Origin: an uncultured Dorea sp.
GTDB lineage: Bacteria; Bacillota; Clostridia; Lachnospirales; Lachnospiraceae
Length of the DNA stretch: 22,673 nucleotides
Direction of reading: 5' to 3'
Assembly (NCBI GenBank): GCA_910589275.1
Contig: CAJUTH010000047.1
Span: forward strand, 1 to 22,673
The notes under the pieces are model-generated. The model was not told the DNA's origin. It did no database searches and saw nothing but the letters and a program-made list of their open reading frames with translations. Below are positions 1 to 7,393 of this stretch, piece by piece. The translations under genes and the position numbers were made by a program. Numbering within the stretch: position 1 is the first letter of the stretch; each line of letters begins with the position of its first letter.

Positions 1-39
1 GTTATCCGCGATGTGTTTAAGAATTTTAAGGAGGTGTAA
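1..39 (+). CDS. 3' end of a probable YceD/DUF177 family gene (partial)
   Basis: The frame open from base 1 encodes VIRDVFKNFKEV and stops with TAA at 37-39. A DUF177 (YceD/YlbN) gene usually lies directly upstream of rpmF in bacteria, and clostridial members often end in a short charged, aromatic tail of this kind. The rpmF ribosome site overlaps the last codons, which fits translational coupling. Only 12 residues are visible, so the assignment rests mainly on position and is tentative. Confidence 0.45.
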   Translation, partial: VIRDVFKNFKEV

Positions 40-42
40 CCT

Positions 43-222
43 ATGTCAATTTGTCCAAAGAATAAATCTTCTAAAGCAAGAAGAGATAAGAGAAGAGCAA
101 ACTGGAAGATGAGCGCGCCGAACCTTGTAAAGTGCAGTAAGTGCGGCGAGCTGATGATGCCTCACAGAGTTTGCAAGGCTTGCGGATCTTACAACAAAAA
201 AGAAATCATTGCGATGGATTAA
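43..222 (+). CDS. rpmF: 50S ribosomal protein L32
   Basis: This 59-residue protein of the large ribosomal subunit begins MSICPKNKSSKARRDKRR, a typical L32 N-terminus rich in Lys/Arg that contacts rRNA. Two CxxC pairs, C31/C34 and C44/C47, form the zinc ribbon of the zinc-binding form of L32. The start is fixed by the AAGGAGGTG ribosome site at 28-36. In most Firmicutes rpmF is followed immediately by plsX and the fatty-acid genes. Here a strong terminator and about 8.9 kb of carbohydrate genes and non-coding repeats intervene. Length and residues are normal and there is no sign of damage. Confidence 0.97.
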   Translation: MSICPKNKSSKARRDKRRANWKMSAPNLVKCSKCGELMMPHRVCKACGSYNKKEIIAMD

Positions 223-230
223 TTGCAGGA

Positions 231-268
231 AAAACCGGAACCCAAGTGATGGGGTTCCGGTTTTTTTT
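231..268 (+). terminator. Rho-independent terminator of rpmF
   Basis: A 13-bp stem pairs 231-243 with 252-264 around an 8-base loop, and the T-run continues to 268. It closes the rpmF transcript before the inserted carbohydrate region. Confidence 0.93.
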
Positions 269-349
269 GCAGTCTTTTTGACGAAAGAAGTCCGGAAACA
301 AGGAAACGATTCTTCATACCGCAGCGGTGTTATATAGTTTCGACGGCTG

Positions 350-393
350 AATAAGCGGCATCATGATTCTTATGGATCGTGATGCCGCTTATT
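350..393 (-). terminator. 18-bp hairpin at the 3' side of the LacI-type gene
   Basis: Bases 350-367 pair with 376-393, with one G-T wobble, around an 8-base loop. The hairpin lies about 60 bases past the stop of the minus-strand regulator. On the minus strand it exits into TTATTCA, which is only weakly T-rich, so it may be a poor or factor-assisted terminator, or a barrier between rpmF and the island. Bases 269-349 show nothing else recognisable. Confidence 0.45.
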
Positions 394-455
394 TGATAGT
401 CTATTTCCTGAAAGCCTATTTACCCAGAATGGAGCCGGGAGCATACGCCTTTAGT

Positions 456-1457
456 TTAAAAATCGGTGGATTCCCGGATGATCAGCTCCGTATCCAGAAT
501 AAACCGCTGGGGCGGTTTGGCCGGGTCGGCGATCATGGACAGAAGCTGGGTGCAGGCCATAAAGCCCATATCGTGTTTGGGCTGGTTGATGGTGGTGATA
601 TTCGGGGTAGTCATAACGGAGATGTCAATGTTGTCGAAACCGGCGACCATGATATCGTGGGGAACCCGGTAGCCTTCTAAGGCGCATGCCCTTAATGCGG
701 CGGCGGCCATAATATCGGATACGCAGAAGATGGCGTCCGGCAGGCCGGCGCTTTTGAGCAGCGCTGAAATGGCGGGGACGGCGGTGCTGAAATTACCGTC
801 CGGCACCGTGACGATATGGGAAGGGTTCACCGTGATGCCGGCTTGTTCCAATGTATCGTAATAGCCTTGGAGGCGCAGTTTTGCGTAGGTATAGCGGGCC
901 GGGTCGCAGTTTACAAGGGCGATGTTTTTCCGCCCGGTGGTCAGGATATAACGCAGCATTTTTCTAGTGGCTTCTAAATTGTCGATCGTAATATAGGAAA
1001 TGTCATTTACTTCGTTAAATTCACTGCACTGGACAAGGGGAGTCCGGAGTTTTAACTGTTCGAGTACTTCGATATCCAGTTTCTGCATGATCACAACGCC
1101 GGAAATATCTGACTGGCTGATAAAATTCGTAATTTGGTGAATATTAAATTTGGACAGGGTTTCGTTTACGATCAGAAGCTGGCAGCTATGTTTGTTGGCG
1201 GCGTCTTGGATGCCCAGCACAATATCGGTATAAAACGGATTGTTGAAAACGGGTACGATTGCAAGGATGCGCATATCGTGGGTGATGGGGGCAATGGCGT
1301 CCGGAAGGATCCCGCCTAATTCTTCGATTGCATGGTAGATGATTTTCAGTGTTGTATGCCTGACTAAATGAGGCTGCTGCAGAGCCCGGGAAATGGTTGA
1401 AACAGATAGTCCGGTTTTTTCAGCTATTTTCATGTAGGGGATATTGGATTTGTTCAT
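456..1457 (-). CDS. LacI-family transcriptional regulator
   Basis: This 333-residue protein is a sugar-responsive repressor of the LacI/GalR family and presumably controls the divergent transport operon. The helix-turn-helix spans residues 8-30 (MKIAEKTGLSVSTISRAL), followed by the hinge helix. A periplasmic-binding-like effector domain follows: ILAIVPVFNNPFY, then NIALVNC, DAIFCVSDIMA and VAGFDNIDISVMTTPNITTI, all standard family blocks. An in-frame TTG at 1509-1511 would add 18 residues, but it has no ribosome site and lies inside the gene's own promoter (1496-1524). The ATG at 1457 has GGAG about 10 bases upstream and is preferred. The inducer cannot be read from sequence; the neighbouring transporter suggests a monosaccharide or glycoside. 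Confidence 0.9.
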   Translation of the reverse strand: MNKSNIPYMKIAEKTGLSVSTISRALQQPHLVRHTTLKIIYHAIEELGGILPDAIAPITHDMRILAIVPVFNNPFYTDIVLGIQDAANKHSCQLLIVNETLSKFNIHQITNFISQSDISGVVIMQKLDIEVLEQLKLRTPLVQCSEFNEVNDISYITIDNLEATRKMLRYILTTGRKNIALVNCDPARYTYAKLRLQGYYDTLEQAGITVNPSHIVTVPDGNFSTAVPAISALLKSAGLPDAIFCVSDIMAAAALRACALEGYRVPHDIMVAGFDNIDISVMTTPNITTINQPKHDMGFMACTQLLSMIADPAKPPQRFILDTELIIRESTDF

Positions 1458-1495
1458 GGGATAGGTTCTCCGTTTATAATTTTGGTATTTCTTAT

Positions 1496-1524
1496 ATAAT
1501 ATATGGTTCAAATTTCTGCGTCAA
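1496..1524 (-). promoter_or_regulatory. Promoter of the LacI-type gene
   Basis: On the minus strand, TTGACG (1524-1519) and TATTAT (1501-1496) are separated by exactly 17 bases. The predicted start near 1489 gives a leader of about 30 bases to the ATG at 1457. The promoter overlaps the longer version of the reading frame and so rules out its upstream TTG start. Confidence 0.75.
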
Positions 1525-1712
1525 GCAATAAAGCGAAAAGGAATGAAAAAAATGCAATAAAATGAAAAATATGGTGAAACATAGAATAACTCTGATATGG
1601 AAATAATATACAAGATAGAATGAGTTAAAATATGAATGTAGGAAGAAATATCTAATTTTTTTCCGCAAAAATGAAAAACTAATGAAAAAATTTCTGAAAA
1701 TGAGTGAAAAAT

Positions 1713-1737
1713 AATGAAATATTTCATTGACAATGAA
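1713..1737. promoter_or_regulatory. Two overlapping palindromes, candidate LacI-type operators
   Basis: Two perfect palindromes overlap here. AATGAAATATTTCATT occupies 1713-1728 and TTCATTGACAATGAA (odd centre) occupies 1723-1737; the second covers the -35 box of the transport operon. The core TGAAA-TA-TTTCA resembles LacI-family sites, although those usually have a central CG. ATGAAA also recurs at 1543, 1562, 1671 and 1682 in this AT-rich divergent region. The assignment is inferred from symmetry and position. Confidence 0.5.
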
Positions 1738-1755
1738 TAGACGAGATGCAATAAT
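1727..1755 (+). promoter_or_regulatory. Promoter of the sugar transport operon
   Basis: A consensus TTGACA (1727-1732), a 17-base spacer and AATAAT (1750-1755) form a strong SigA-type promoter. The predicted start near 1762 gives a leader of about 44 bases to the ATG at 1806. The -35 box sits inside a palindrome, so a bound repressor would block polymerase. Confidence 0.78.
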
Positions 1756-1805
1756 GTGTATAACAAATTAAGTACAGCAACCGAGGTTGCGGAAGGAGGA
1801 ACGTT

Positions 1806-2876
1806 ATGAAAAATATCAAAAAAGTGTTGGCGGCTTTACTTGCCGGAGTTATGCTGGTTTCACTGGCAGCCTGCTCGTCCGGGAGCGATGAGAAGGCCGA
1901 AACTGAACCGGCGAAGGAAGAAGCGGGAGAAGAATCCGACGGAGACGGAGTAAAGATCGGCTACATTTCTCCCGGACCGGATACATGGTATCTGCGTGCG
2001 GAAGAGGGCGCTAAGTGGGCCTGCGAGAAAGCGGGAGCAGAGTTTTTGTCAGTAAATTCCAACCGTGATTCCGAGCAGGAGCAGACCAATATCGATTATC
2101 TGATCGATGAAGGCGTTGACTGTATCGTGATCTTGTCATGGAACGAGGCCGGATGCGTGGCTGCGGCTGAGAAGTGCAAGGAAGCGGGCATTGGATGCGT
2201 AGTTTTTGACGCCTGCGGCGTGATGAAGAATCACGACGTTGATATTACGGCTTCGGTAGATTTCGACTGGCAGAGCATGGGCGGAACCTATGTTGACTGG
2301 ATGAACAAGACGTATCCGGGCGAGGATTACGTGTTTATCAACGGAACGGTTGACAGCGTGGTATGCCAGACGGTGGAGACCAGCTTAAAGGAAGCGACGG
2401 CTGCTTCCGGCGAGATGGAGTGCTTGGATATCCGCTACGGCGAATACGATCCGGAGAAAGCGGCAAATGAAGTGGAAGACCTTGTAAATTCTGATTTGGA
2501 TTTCTCCATCATCGGCGTAATCAACGAGGACTGCGCGGCGGCGATTATCACAAGGCTTCAGGATTTAAAGGTTGCCGATCAGTATCACGTATTTGCGCAG
2601 AACGGTTCTGAGACCGGCGCAGAGCTGATGAAGGCAGGTTCCCTTGAATTTACGATTGCATCCTCACCGGGACTGGAAGGAGCGGTTGCAGTATTTGCGG
2701 GAATTGACGCTGTGAATAATGACAGAGAGCCGAATCAGTTTATCGACTGTCCGATCGCTTCGGTAACACCGGACAAGGCAGATGATCCGGAAGCGGTTAT
2801 TTCATGGTCTGTTGACGAGGAAGCATGGACGTCCATCATTAAAGAGAGCTTTTCTGACTATGCATACTTTTTCTAA
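1806..2876 (+). CDS. Sugar ABC transporter substrate-binding lipoprotein
   Basis: This 356-residue extracellular sugar-binding protein is anchored to the membrane by a lipid. A basic N-terminus, a hydrophobic core and the lipobox LAAC with Cys23 form a lipoprotein signal. An acidic Glu/Asp/Ser linker follows (about 24-47), then a type-I binding fold of the RbsB/periplasmic_binding_4 class: VKIGYISPGPDTWY, AEEGAKWACEKAGAE and IDYLIDEGVDCIVILSW. The ribosome site GGAAGGAGGA lies 5 bases upstream. It is the first gene of the operon and is followed by a hairpin that probably raises its level above that of the ATPase and permease. The N-terminal stretch 'GPDTWY' suggests aromatic stacking of a sugar ring. 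The ligand is unknown. Confidence 0.9.
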   Translation: MKNIKKVLAALLAGVMLVSLAACSSGSDEKAETEPAKEEAGEESDGDGVKIGYISPGPDTWYLRAEEGAKWACEKAGAEFLSVNSNRDSEQEQTNIDYLIDEGVDCIVILSWNEAGCVAAAEKCKEAGIGCVVFDACGVMKNHDVDITASVDFDWQSMGGTYVDWMNKTYPGEDYVFINGTVDSVVCQTVETSLKEATAASGEMECLDIRYGEYDPEKAANEVEDLVNSDLDFSIIGVINEDCAAAIITRLQDLKVADQYHVFAQNGSETGAELMKAGSLEFTIASSPGLEGAVAVFAGIDAVNNDREPNQFIDCPIASVTPDKADDPEAVISWSVDEEAWTSIIKESFSDYAYFF

Positions 2877-2902
2877 TACAACGGATATCTGACTTAGATA
2901 AG

Positions 2903-2936
2903 GAAGCGAGAAGATCAGTGGGTATCTTCTCGCTTC
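2903..2936 (+). terminator. Intra-operon hairpin after the binding-protein gene
   Basis: A perfect 12-bp stem (2903-2914 with 2925-2936) and a 10-base loop lie between the binding-protein stop and the ATPase start. No T-run follows, so it is more likely an mRNA 3'-end stabiliser or partial attenuator than a full terminator. Such hairpins are common behind binding-protein genes, which are needed in excess. Confidence 0.65.
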
Positions 2937-2964
2937 TCCAATATTACGGAGAGATGGTGAGGCT

Positions 2965-4446
2965 ATGGATAAATTATTGGAACTGGAGAGTATTTCCAAA
3001 TCCTATTCAGGGGTCGAAGTGTTAAAGGATATAACCATTGATTTGTCGGAAGGCGAGGTGCTGTGCTTTGTGGGAGAGAACGGAGCCGGCAAGTCAACGC
3101 TGATCAAAATTATTTCCGGCGCTATATGGCCCGACGGCGGCACAGTGAGGTATTTTGGGAAAGAGTACGAAAAGCTTCATCCAAGGAATGTGATCGACCT
3201 TGGGGTGGCGACGATTTATCAGGAGATTGATCTGGTGGATCATCTGACGGTTGCAGAAAATATATTCTTAGGCTGTGAATTGAAAAACAGGTTTGGATTC
3301 ATAGACGCGAAGGAACAGGAACGGCAGGCGGATGAACTGATCGGGAGGCTGGAATTAGACGGTATCCGGGGAAACATGCTGTTAACCGACCTTTCAACCG
3401 CCCAGAAACAGTGCGTGCAGATTGTGAAGGCAATGAAAAATGACGCGAGGATTCTGATTCTGGATGAGCCTACTGCTTCGCTGGGAGATAAGGAGACCAA
3501 AGCGCTGCTTGAGCTGGTAAAGAGTCTGTCCGGACAGGGGATGGGAATTATCTATATTTCCCATTTTATCGAGGAATTGTTTGAAGTCGGCGATACGCTG
3601 CTGATCCTAAAGGACGGCAGGCAGACGGCGGTAAGGAAGACGAAGGAAACTGTGCCGGAGCAGGTGATCCACGATATGATCGGACGCGACGCGGCAAGTT
3701 TCTATCAGAGGGAATATTTTGAAGCCGGGAAGAGGGTTCTTAAGGTGGAACACTATTCGAACCGGCATACGGTCCATGATGTGAGTTTTGAAATGAGATC
3801 GGGAGAAGTGTTCGGACTCGGAGGACTGGTGGGAGCCGGCAGGACGGAGCTTGCAAGGATGATTTACGGGGCGGACGGGAAGCTGGAAGGAAAATTATTT
3901 CTGGATGGCAGAGAGATTACTCCGGTAAATCCAAAGGATGCGATTCGAAAAGGCGTGTTTATGATTTCTGAGGACAGAAAGGGAGAGGGACTTCTCACGC
4001 TGCGCTCCGTGAAAGAAAATATTATGATTACCCATAATGAAGGGCGGGAATGGATCCGGCTTAAGAAAGAATCAAAGAAGGTGGAAGAGAGCATTGACAT
4101 GTTCGGCATCAAGGTTCCCAGCCAGAATGCAGAGGTGACAAGCCTGTCCGGAGGAAACCAGCAGAAAGCGATTATCGCAAGATGCGTGATGGATCCGGGA
4201 GATGTGTATATCTTCGACGAGCCTACGAAGGGCGTGGATGTGGGGGCGAAGGAGGAGATTTATAAGCATATTTTGAATCTTGCGAAGGAGGATAAGTTTG
4301 TGATCCTGATTTCCTCGGATATGCCGGAACTTCTTTCCATGAGCGACAGGATCGGCGTTATGTGCGGAGGCAGGCTGGCCTGTATGATGGATGCAAAAGA
4401 GACGACAGAGGATGAGCTTATGAGAAAGTATCTGGGATTTTCGTAG
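2965..4446 (+). CDS. Sugar ABC transporter ATP-binding protein (two-domain, RbsA/MglA type)
   Basis: This 493-residue cytoplasmic ATPase powers import by the neighbouring permease. Domain 1 has Walker A GENGAGKST at 37-45, a signature region LSTAQKQ near 143, and Walker B ILILDEPTAS with Asp167. Domain 2 has a degenerate Walker A (GLVGAGRTEL, about 287-296, lacking GKS), signature LSGGNQQ at 394-400, and Walker B VYIFDEPTKGVD with Asp418. This asymmetry, with one canonical and one degenerate site, is normal for carbohydrate importers of the RbsA/MglA/XylG class. Length is also normal. The start is the only in-frame ATG before the first strand and follows a weak GGTGAGG ribosome site. Specificity cannot be told from the ATPase. 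Confidence 0.95.
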   Translation: MDKLLELESISKSYSGVEVLKDITIDLSEGEVLCFVGENGAGKSTLIKIISGAIWPDGGTVRYFGKEYEKLHPRNVIDLGVATIYQEIDLVDHLTVAENIFLGCELKNRFGFIDAKEQERQADELIGRLELDGIRGNMLLTDLSTAQKQCVQIVKAMKNDARILILDEPTASLGDKETKALLELVKSLSGQGMGIIYISHFIEELFEVGDTLLILKDGRQTAVRKTKETVPEQVIHDMIGRDAASFYQREYFEAGKRVLKVEHYSNRHTVHDVSFEMRSGEVFGLGGLVGAGRTELARMIYGADGKLEGKLFLDGREITPVNPKDAIRKGVFMISEDRKGEGLLTLRSVKENIMITHNEGREWIRLKKESKKVEESIDMFGIKVPSQNAEVTSLSGGNQQKAIIARCVMDPGDVYIFDEPTKGVDVGAKEEIYKHILNLAKEDKFVILISSDMPELLSMSDRIGVMCGGRLACMMDAKETTEDELMRKYLGFS

Positions 4447-4466
4447 ACTGATTTTGGAGGGACATT

Positions 4467-5444
4467 ATGGAAGAAAAGAAAAGGAACAAGTCTAAGGTGT
4501 TAAAACTGCTGACGTCGCAGCCGTTTATTCTATTTATTTTTATTATACTTGTGGCGGTGGTTACCAACTCTATCAACAGTAAGTTTCTTACATGGGGAAC
4601 GATTAACAGTATTCTCGGGCAGGCGGCCGGGCTGGGGCTTGTGTCGGCCGGGGCTACGGTGCTTGTGATATCGGGCCATTTTGACATTTCTACCGGTCGG
4701 ATGGTGGGCCTTTCTATGTGCGCCATGGCGATTATGCTGAATGCGGGGATGAACCCGGTTTTTGTATCCCTTCTGGGGATTCTGATCTGTGTGGCGTGCT
4801 CGGTGTTTAACGGAGCGGTGTCGGTAGCCTTTGGAGCGCCGTCTTTTGTGGTAACGCTTGCCACTCAGAATATTTATTATAGTATTGCGCTGCTGCTTAC
4901 CAACGGATATATGCAGACCCTTTACGGGAAATACAGAACGCTGGCGTCCTATAATATTTTCGGCGTATTTCCGCTGATTTACCTGATCCTGATTCTGGGG
5001 TTTGTGTGTATTTATGTGCTGTTGAGGCATACAAGGACGGGCCGTCATGTGTATGCGATCGGAACGAATGAGCGGGCCGCTTATATTTCCGGTGTGAATC
5101 TGAAACTTAGCAAGCTGAAATTCTTCCTAATCAGCGGCGTACTGGTGGGGGTTGCGAGTATGGTGATGCTCTCAAGGATCAGCGCGGCGCAGGCTACGAC
5201 AGGCTATGGAATGGAGACGGAGGCGATCGGCGCAGTCGTGATCGGAGGTTCTTCGATCAATGGAGGAAAAGGAGGCGTTGTGGGCACGTTTATGGGAGTC
5301 ATTCTTTTAAGCATGATTTCAACGGCGATTAATATGCTTCATATCAACGCCTTTTATGAATACATGGTATACGGTATTGTCATTTTGCTGGCGCTTGCAA
5401 TTACGGCAGTACGCAACTATACAGTAGAGAAGCAAAACGGCTGA
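4467..5444 (+). CDS. Sugar ABC transporter permease (RbsC/BPD_transp_2 family)
   Basis: This 325-residue integral membrane protein forms the transport channel. Hydrophobic segments lie near residues 17-35, 48-70, 77-93, 97-120, 125-145, 163-185 and 212-235, with more between 255 and 318. The cytoplasmic block TGRHVYAIGTNERAAYISGV (about 190-209) is the conserved ATPase-contact loop of the ribose/xylose/galactose branched-chain-like permeases. AIGAVVIGGSSINGGKGGVVGT is another family hallmark. A GGAGGG site precedes the ATG, 20 bases after the ATPase stop. Only one permease gene is present, so a homodimer is expected, as for RbsC. Confidence 0.93.
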   Translation: MEEKKRNKSKVLKLLTSQPFILFIFIILVAVVTNSINSKFLTWGTINSILGQAAGLGLVSAGATVLVISGHFDISTGRMVGLSMCAMAIMLNAGMNPVFVSLLGILICVACSVFNGAVSVAFGAPSFVVTLATQNIYYSIALLLTNGYMQTLYGKYRTLASYNIFGVFPLIYLILILGFVCIYVLLRHTRTGRHVYAIGTNERAAYISGVNLKLSKLKFFLISGVLVGVASMVMLSRISAAQATTGYGMETEAIGAVVIGGSSINGGKGGVVGTFMGVILLSMISTAINMLHINAFYEYMVYGIVILLALAITAVRNYTVEKQNG

Positions 5445-5471
5445 TCCGGCCGGAGAATGGAGGGAGAAAGG

Positions 5472-6335
5472 ATGTATCATATTGGAATGACCCAGTGGAT
5501 CGTGGGAGACGAGCCGCTGGAGGTGAGCTGTGCGCGGCTTCGGCGCTGCGGTTACAATGGAATTGAATTTGCGGCGGAGCCTTATGACCTCGACCCGGAG
5601 GAATGCCTCGGACTGATGAAGCAGTATGGGTTAAACTGCCGGTCGCTGTGCGGGATTTTCGGAGAGGACAGAGATTTGACGTCTGGAGGAGAAGCGGGAG
5701 AGCGGGCCGTCCGGTATGTGAAGGACAGCGTGGATTTTGCGAAAAAAGTGGGCGCCGGAATTATGATCGTGGTTCCTTCCCCGGTGGGAAGAACGGTGAA
5801 GCCGGAGGGGATTTCCATGGAAAAACTGACGGAGCAGGCGGCAGAGAATGTAAGATGTGCGGCGGATTACGCGCAGGAGAAAGGCGTTAAGCTTGCAATT
5901 GAGGCGATTAACCGGTATGAAACCTACTTTGTCAATACCCTGTCAAAGGGCATGGAATTTGTAAAGGCGGTAAATCATCCGGCAGTCGGCCTTATGGCTG
6001 ATCTGTTCCACATGAATATCGAGGAGGCAAGTATCCCGGACAGTCTGCTGATGATCAGGGAACATCTTCTCCATGTGCATATCGCGGATAATACCAGAGA
6101 GGCGGCGGGCATGGGGCATACCGATTTTAAGGAAGTGCTCCGGGTGCTGAAGAGGATCGGCTATGAGGGGTCGCTTACGATGGAATTTATGTACCGGTTA
6201 GCGGACCCTTACAGCGCGTCGGAGATAAGTACCCAGACCGGACGGATGGACCGGTACGCGAAACAGGCGATTGATTTTATCCGGGCGGCGGAGGAAAGTA
6301 TCAGGGATTTTGAGATTGAGGAGGTTCTGCCATGA
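5472..6335 (+). CDS. TIM-barrel sugar isomerase/epimerase, D-tagatose/allulose 3-epimerase-like
   Basis: This 287-residue protein belongs to the AP-endonuclease-2/xylose-isomerase-like TIM-barrel superfamily. The blocks EAINRYETYFVNT, LMADLFHMNIEEASI, HVHIADNTREAAGMGHTDF and LTMEFM match the D-tagatose/D-allulose 3-epimerase layout. They supply the metal-binding tetrad Glu144, Asp177, His203, Glu238, counted from the ATG at 5472. An ATG at 5457 would add five residues, but GGAGGG (5458-5463) is correctly spaced only for the later ATG. The gene ends in a 4-base ATGA overlap with the oxidoreductase, so the two are coupled. The substrate may be a free keto-sugar or a keto-glycoside. A hydroxypyruvate-isomerase-like role is a weaker alternative. 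Confidence 0.85.
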   Translation: MYHIGMTQWIVGDEPLEVSCARLRRCGYNGIEFAAEPYDLDPEECLGLMKQYGLNCRSLCGIFGEDRDLTSGGEAGERAVRYVKDSVDFAKKVGAGIMIVVPSPVGRTVKPEGISMEKLTEQAAENVRCAADYAQEKGVKLAIEAINRYETYFVNTLSKGMEFVKAVNHPAVGLMADLFHMNIEEASIPDSLLMIREHLLHVHIADNTREAAGMGHTDFKEVLRVLKRIGYEGSLTMEFMYRLADPYSASEISTQTGRMDRYAKQAIDFIRAAEESIRDFEIEEVLP

Positions 6336-7375
6336 TGAATGCAGGAATTATAGGATGCGGAAAGATTGCACAGGTGAGGCATATTCCGGAGTATGAGGCG
6401 AATCCGTATGCAAGGCCATATGGCTTTTATGATGTCAATCAGGCGCGGGCCGAAGAGATCGCAGAAAAATGCGGGGGGAAAGCGTATGATTCTTATGAGG
6501 AGATGTTAGCTGACCCGGCCATCGACGCGGTATCGGTGTGCGCGGCAAACAGCGCCCATGCAAAGATTGCCATCAAGGCGTTAAAGGCTGGGAAGCATGT
6601 GCTTTGCGAGAAGCCAATGGCGGTTACCTTAGCTGAATGCGAGGCGATGGCGGAAGCGGCAGAAGAGACTGGGAAAATTCTGATGATCGACCAGAATCAG
6701 AGGCTGGCGAAGGCTCATGCAGAGGCAAAACGGATGATCGACGAGGGCGTGATCGGAGAGATCGTTACGTTTCGAACCACCTTCGGACACGGCGGTCCGG
6801 AGACATGGAGCATAGATCCGGGGAAAAATACATGGTTTTTTGATAAGAAGATAGCGGCGATGGGAGCTATGGCGGATCTGGGCATCCATAAGACGGATCT
6901 GATCCAGTTCCTTACATCCCAGCAGGTGGTTGAGACGACTGCGAGGCTTCTCACGCTGGATAAGAGAGACGGGGAAGGAAATCTGATCGGCGTGGATGAC
7001 AATGCCTTCTGCATTTACCGTCTCTCCGGCGGCGCGGTAGGAACCATGACTGCTTCGTGGACCCATTACGGTGCGGAGGATAATTCTACGGTTCTGTATG
7101 GAACCAAAGGGATTATGCGGATCTATGATGACCCGGCGCATTCCATCGTTGTAACGGCGGCGGACGGAACCCGCAAAGAATACGATACCGATGCGATCCA
7201 GACCAATGATAACCAGACCAGCTCCGGCATCATTGATCTGTTTGTGGACTGTGTGAGGGAGGAAAGAGAACCGGAGATTTCCGGAGCGTCTGTCTTACAG
7301 GCTATGCGCGCGGTGTTTGCCAGCATTGAATCTTCGGAAAAGGGCTGCAGGGTTCTCATTAACCATAAAAAATAG
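6332..7375 (+). CDS. Gfo/Idh/MocA-family NAD(P)-dependent oxidoreductase
   Basis: This 347-residue enzyme oxidises or reduces a sugar or cyclitol hydroxyl. The Rossmann N-terminus reads AGIIGCGKIA (residues 4-13). The family Lys is in CEKP (Lys94), and the catalytic Asp/His pair lies in ADLGIHKTD (Asp182, His186). The C-terminal beta-sheet domain (about 125-340) is of usual length. GAGGAGG lies 7 bases before the ATG; a second ATG at 6335 is also possible. Overlap with the preceding epimerase and the tight spacing to the next isomerase imply that the three act on one substrate. Relatives oxidise the 3-hydroxyl of glucosides (E. coli YcjS, the C-glycoside enzyme DgpA) or inositol; which applies here cannot be read from sequence. 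Confidence 0.9.
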   Translation: MMNAGIIGCGKIAQVRHIPEYEANPYARPYGFYDVNQARAEEIAEKCGGKAYDSYEEMLADPAIDAVSVCAANSAHAKIAIKALKAGKHVLCEKPMAVTLAECEAMAEAAEETGKILMIDQNQRLAKAHAEAKRMIDEGVIGEIVTFRTTFGHGGPETWSIDPGKNTWFFDKKIAAMGAMADLGIHKTDLIQFLTSQQVVETTARLLTLDKRDGEGNLIGVDDNAFCIYRLSGGAVGTMTASWTHYGAEDNSTVLYGTKGIMRIYDDPAHSIVVTAADGTRKEYDTDAIQTNDNQTSSGIIDLFVDCVREEREPEISGASVLQAMRAVFASIESSEKGCRVLINHKK

Positions 7376-7393
7376 AGAGGAACGGATGAAGAT

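Noticed and set aside
363..680. Plus-strand frame over the 3' end of the LacI-type gene
   Set aside because: It begins inside the hairpin, has no ribosome site and is antisense to a well-supported gene.
1458..1511. Upstream TTG start of the LacI-type gene
   Set aside because: It has no ribosome site and the promoter -10 and spacer lie at the same bases; the ATG at 1457 has GGAG upstream and matches the family N-terminus.
1521..1766. 81-codon minus-strand frame in the divergent control region
   Set aside because: Its Phe/Ile/Ser-rich composition merely reflects AT-rich promoter DNA, and it overlaps two promoters.
3814..3850. Loss of the second Walker A in the sugar ABC ATPase as a defect
   Set aside because: A degenerate second nucleotide site is normal for RbsA/MglA-type two-domain ATPases.
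4530..5048. 172-codon minus-strand frame inside the permease gene
   Set aside because: It is very rich in His/Arg/Lys, typical of an antisense reading of hydrophobic codons, with no start signal.
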